The notes below the pieces were generated by a model. The model was not told the DNA's origin. It searched no databases and saw only the letters and a list, made by a program, of their open reading frames with translations. A program made the translations under genes and the position numbers. Positions 12,762-14,305 of a stretch of DNA of 14,305 nucleotides are shown one piece after another (within the stretch, counting starts at the first letter, position 1; every line of letters begins with the position of its first letter). Source of the stretch: a bacterium (GTDB taxonomy: Bacteria; Desulfobacterota; DSWW01); NCBI GenBank assembly GCA_030609865.1, contig JAUWSZ010000012.1, forward strand, positions 1 to 14,305, read 5' to 3'.

Positions 12762-14054
12762 TCACTTGGACTTGGGTTGTTTTGGTTGTTTTGCCTGAAA
12801 AACAGAAAGGCCCCGCTGCCGTATCCAGATAGCGGCAAAACCCAGGCATGAAATGCCGATCAGCCCGGTCAGCATGAGCCAGGCAGCATCGTATCCCTTC
12901 CCGTCCACGATCGCGCCGAACACGGGGGGCGCAATGACCATTCCCCCCCAGGAGATCGTGAACACAATCCCCATGATCGATCCCACCAGGTCGTGTCCCG
13001 CGATCTCCGCAACGAGTGTGATCGCCAGCCCGTTCCAGCCGACCAGGGATGTTCCGAGCAACACGGAGATCACATACAGGAGCCACAAGGGCGGGTTGTC
13101 GCTCAACAGGGTGAGTCCGTAGATGGCGACAACGCCGATCAAGGCGAGCAGCGCCATCGGCGCAACCCTGTCGCCGTGCAGCAGACGGTCACTGACCAAG
13201 CCGAGGATGATTCGGGTGATCGTTCCGGCCACCATGGCCACGGTGAGGAAGCTTCCTGCGATTACTCGACTCAGACCGAACGTCTCCTCCGTGTAGACCA
13301 CGAGGAACGCCACCACGCAGGACTGACAAGCAGCGTAGGAAGCGAAAAGGAGGGTGAGGGTCACCACCAGTGGCCTGAGAAGCAGGAGGCGCAGGCCCCC
13401 TTTTGCCCTGGCCCGGCGTCGAGGGTCATCCAGCGGATCAGACGGAAGGTCCGGCTTTTCCCTGTAGAAAAAGAGAGAAAACAACGGCATGCACAGAATT
13501 GCAAAGGCAAGGACGAGAACGGCCCTCTGCCAACCCATGATCTGGGCGCAAAAGGGAATGTACAGACCCACCAGGCTCCCTCCCACCGTCACCCCTGTCT
13601 GCTTGATCCCCATGATCGTGGCCCTCTTGTTCGGCTCGAACCAGTACATGAGCCCCTTCGTCGTGATCTGATTGATCATCCCGTATCCTGCCCCACCGAG
13701 TGCGGCAACCAGGAACAGAATCGGATAGCTGGAAGACAGGGAAAGCACGAAGGTGGCCATTCCGACGAGCGAAACCGAGAGCATCAGCATGACCCGTGCA
13801 CCGTACTTGTCCACGAGGAATCCGGCAGGCACGGACACGAACACCATGGCGAGATACATGGCGGACACGATGAACCCGAGCTGACTGTTGTCAATGCGGA
13901 GTTCTCCCTTGAGCATCGGGGCCAGGGGGCCCCATCCGAAGAAGAACATGGCCATCAAAAAATGGGAGACACTCAGGATTGCGAAGATCATCCACTGGTA
14001 GTGGAGATCGGGGGCATCAGCGGCGGGATTCCTGCCCGATCGGGTCTCGTCCAT
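12762..14054 (-). CDS. Major facilitator superfamily transporter
   Basis: 430 residues, about 12 helices. The MFS motif A analogue GFLVDKYGARVML lies in the loop after helix 2, with DNSQLGFIVSAMYLAM before it. WFEPNKRATIMGIKQTGVTVGG (about 138-160) is typical of the anion-type porters (nitrate/nitrite, oxalate/formate, hexuronate and phthalate groups). A charged central loop (about 203-220, DPLDDPRRRARAKGG) separates the two six-helix bundles. The tail is basic (QAKQPKQPKSK). The start ATG 14054 has GAGGG 7-8 nt upstream, and a promoter lies at 14274-14302. It converges with the UbiA-family gene across 84 nt with no clear terminator. An organic or inorganic anion substrate is likely but not determined. 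Confidence 0.9.
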   Translation of the reverse strand: MDETRSGRNPAADAPDLHYQWMIFAILSVSHFLMAMFFFGWGPLAPMLKGELRIDNSQLGFIVSAMYLAMVFVSVPAGFLVDKYGARVMLMLSVSLVGMATFVLSLSSSYPILFLVAALGGAGYGMINQITTKGLMYWFEPNKRATIMGIKQTGVTVGGSLVGLYIPFCAQIMGWQRAVLVLAFAILCMPLFSLFFYREKPDLPSDPLDDPRRRARAKGGLRLLLLRPLVVTLTLLFASYAACQSCVVAFLVVYTEETFGLSRVIAGSFLTVAMVAGTITRIILGLVSDRLLHGDRVAPMALLALIGVVAIYGLTLLSDNPPLWLLYVISVLLGTSLVGWNGLAITLVAEIAGHDLVGSIMGIVFTISWGGMVIAPPVFGAIVDGKGYDAAWLMLTGLIGISCLGFAAIWIRQRGLSVFQAKQPKQPKSK

Positions 14055-14087
14055 GTGCAGGCCCTCTGATCAACTCGTTGCAGTTAA

Positions 14088-14103
14088 TGCGGCCTGCGCC
14101 GCA
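14088..14103 (-). repeat. Leader hairpin before the MFS gene
   Basis: TGCGGC-CTGC-GCCGCA is a 6-bp GC-rich stem in the predicted 5' leader, about 35 nt upstream of the MFS start. It could affect translation. Confidence 0.35.
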
Positions 14104-14104
14104 A

Positions 14105-14132
14105 GGGGTCAGGGATCAGGGATCGGGGGTCA
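14105..14132. repeat. Four tandem 7-bp units
   Basis: GGGGTCA, GGGATCA, GGGATCG and GGGGTCA follow one another with exact 7-bp periodicity, ending in GGCCCC. They lie in the predicted untranslated leader of the MFS gene. The stretch 14133-14273 shows no gene. Confidence 0.65.
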
Positions 14133-14273
14133 GGCCCCGCCTCCAGCCCGCCAACAGACCTTGTCCCAACATAGACGAAAAAACGTGGGTGTTCCAACAA
14201 AAGACTCTAAATGCGGGCGAATGGCCGGATCGGAAGCGCGTCGGGAAGCGGTAAGAGATTCATGCCGGCCCGA

Positions 14274-14302
14274 AGGATAGGAGAAACCCTTCTGCGTGTC
14301 AA
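14274..14302 (-). promoter_or_regulatory. Sigma-70-type promoter for the MFS gene
   Basis: On the minus strand, a perfect TTGACA (14302-14297) and TATCCT (14279-14274; 4 of 6) are separated by exactly 17 nt. The predicted leader is about 210 nt and carries the 7-bp repeats and the hairpin at 14088-14103. It sits only 3 nt from the window edge, so it could instead end an upstream gene. Confidence 0.5.
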
Positions 14303-14305
14303 ACG

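Noticed and set aside
12993..14069. 358-codon plus-strand open frame
   Set aside because: It is antisense to the MFS transporter and extremely rich in H, Q, E and R, a usual sign of a shadow frame.
14105..14132. CRISPR-like array
   Set aside because: The repeats are 7-bp tandem units with no spacers.

Overview
The window looks like a piece of a GC-rich chromosome from an anaerobic bacterium, most likely a sulfate-reducing or syntrophic member of the Desulfobacterota (former Deltaproteobacteria). This is an inference. It rests on a tungsten/molybdopterin aldehyde:ferredoxin oxidoreductase-type enzyme, a membrane polyferredoxin, the Shine-Dalgarno style, and a short inverted-repeat element of a kind I associate with that group. 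No rRNA, tRNA, CRISPR array or complete transposase gene is visible.

Left block (1-4782, all on the minus strand). Read 5' to 3' it holds: a decayed N-terminal remnant of a 4Fe-4S reductase-like gene with an in-frame TGA; a polytopic 4Fe-4S membrane protein; a possible 89-residue ORF; an AOR-family oxidoreductase; a small lipoprotein; and, behind its own TTGACA-type promoter, a membrane-anchored protein cut by the window edge. The oxidoreductase and membrane ferredoxin plausibly form a membrane-coupled redox pair.

Junction (4459-5213). Two gene remnants, the 4Fe-4S reductase-like N-terminus and an acyltransferase-3 C-terminus, lie back to back around a very AT-rich spacer. This looks like a rearrangement scar and separates the minus-strand block from the plus-strand block.

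Central block (5214-10403, plus strand). It reads: APH/choline-kinase-fold phosphotransferase, MoxR-type AAA+ ATPase, a stand-alone GXGXG beta-helix protein (the fold of the glutamate synthase and FwdC C-termini), a VWA/MIDAS protein with a degenerate HExxH-like motif, and a PaaI-like hotdog thioesterase. The ATPase and GXGXG genes overlap by ATGA, and the GXGXG and VWA genes are 9 nt apart. ATPase-GXGXG-VWA is therefore a tight three-gene unit. MoxR/VWA pairs usually remodel or metallate a client, and the GXGXG protein is an unusual third partner. This is the best candidate for an undescribed system here.

Right block (10404-14305). It holds a repeat-bearing spacer, a secreted glutaminyl cyclase-family protein (plus), a MITE-like 126-bp inverted-repeat element, a more AT-rich UbiA-family prenyltransferase (plus), and a convergent MFS transporter (minus) with a good sigma-70-like promoter at the right edge.
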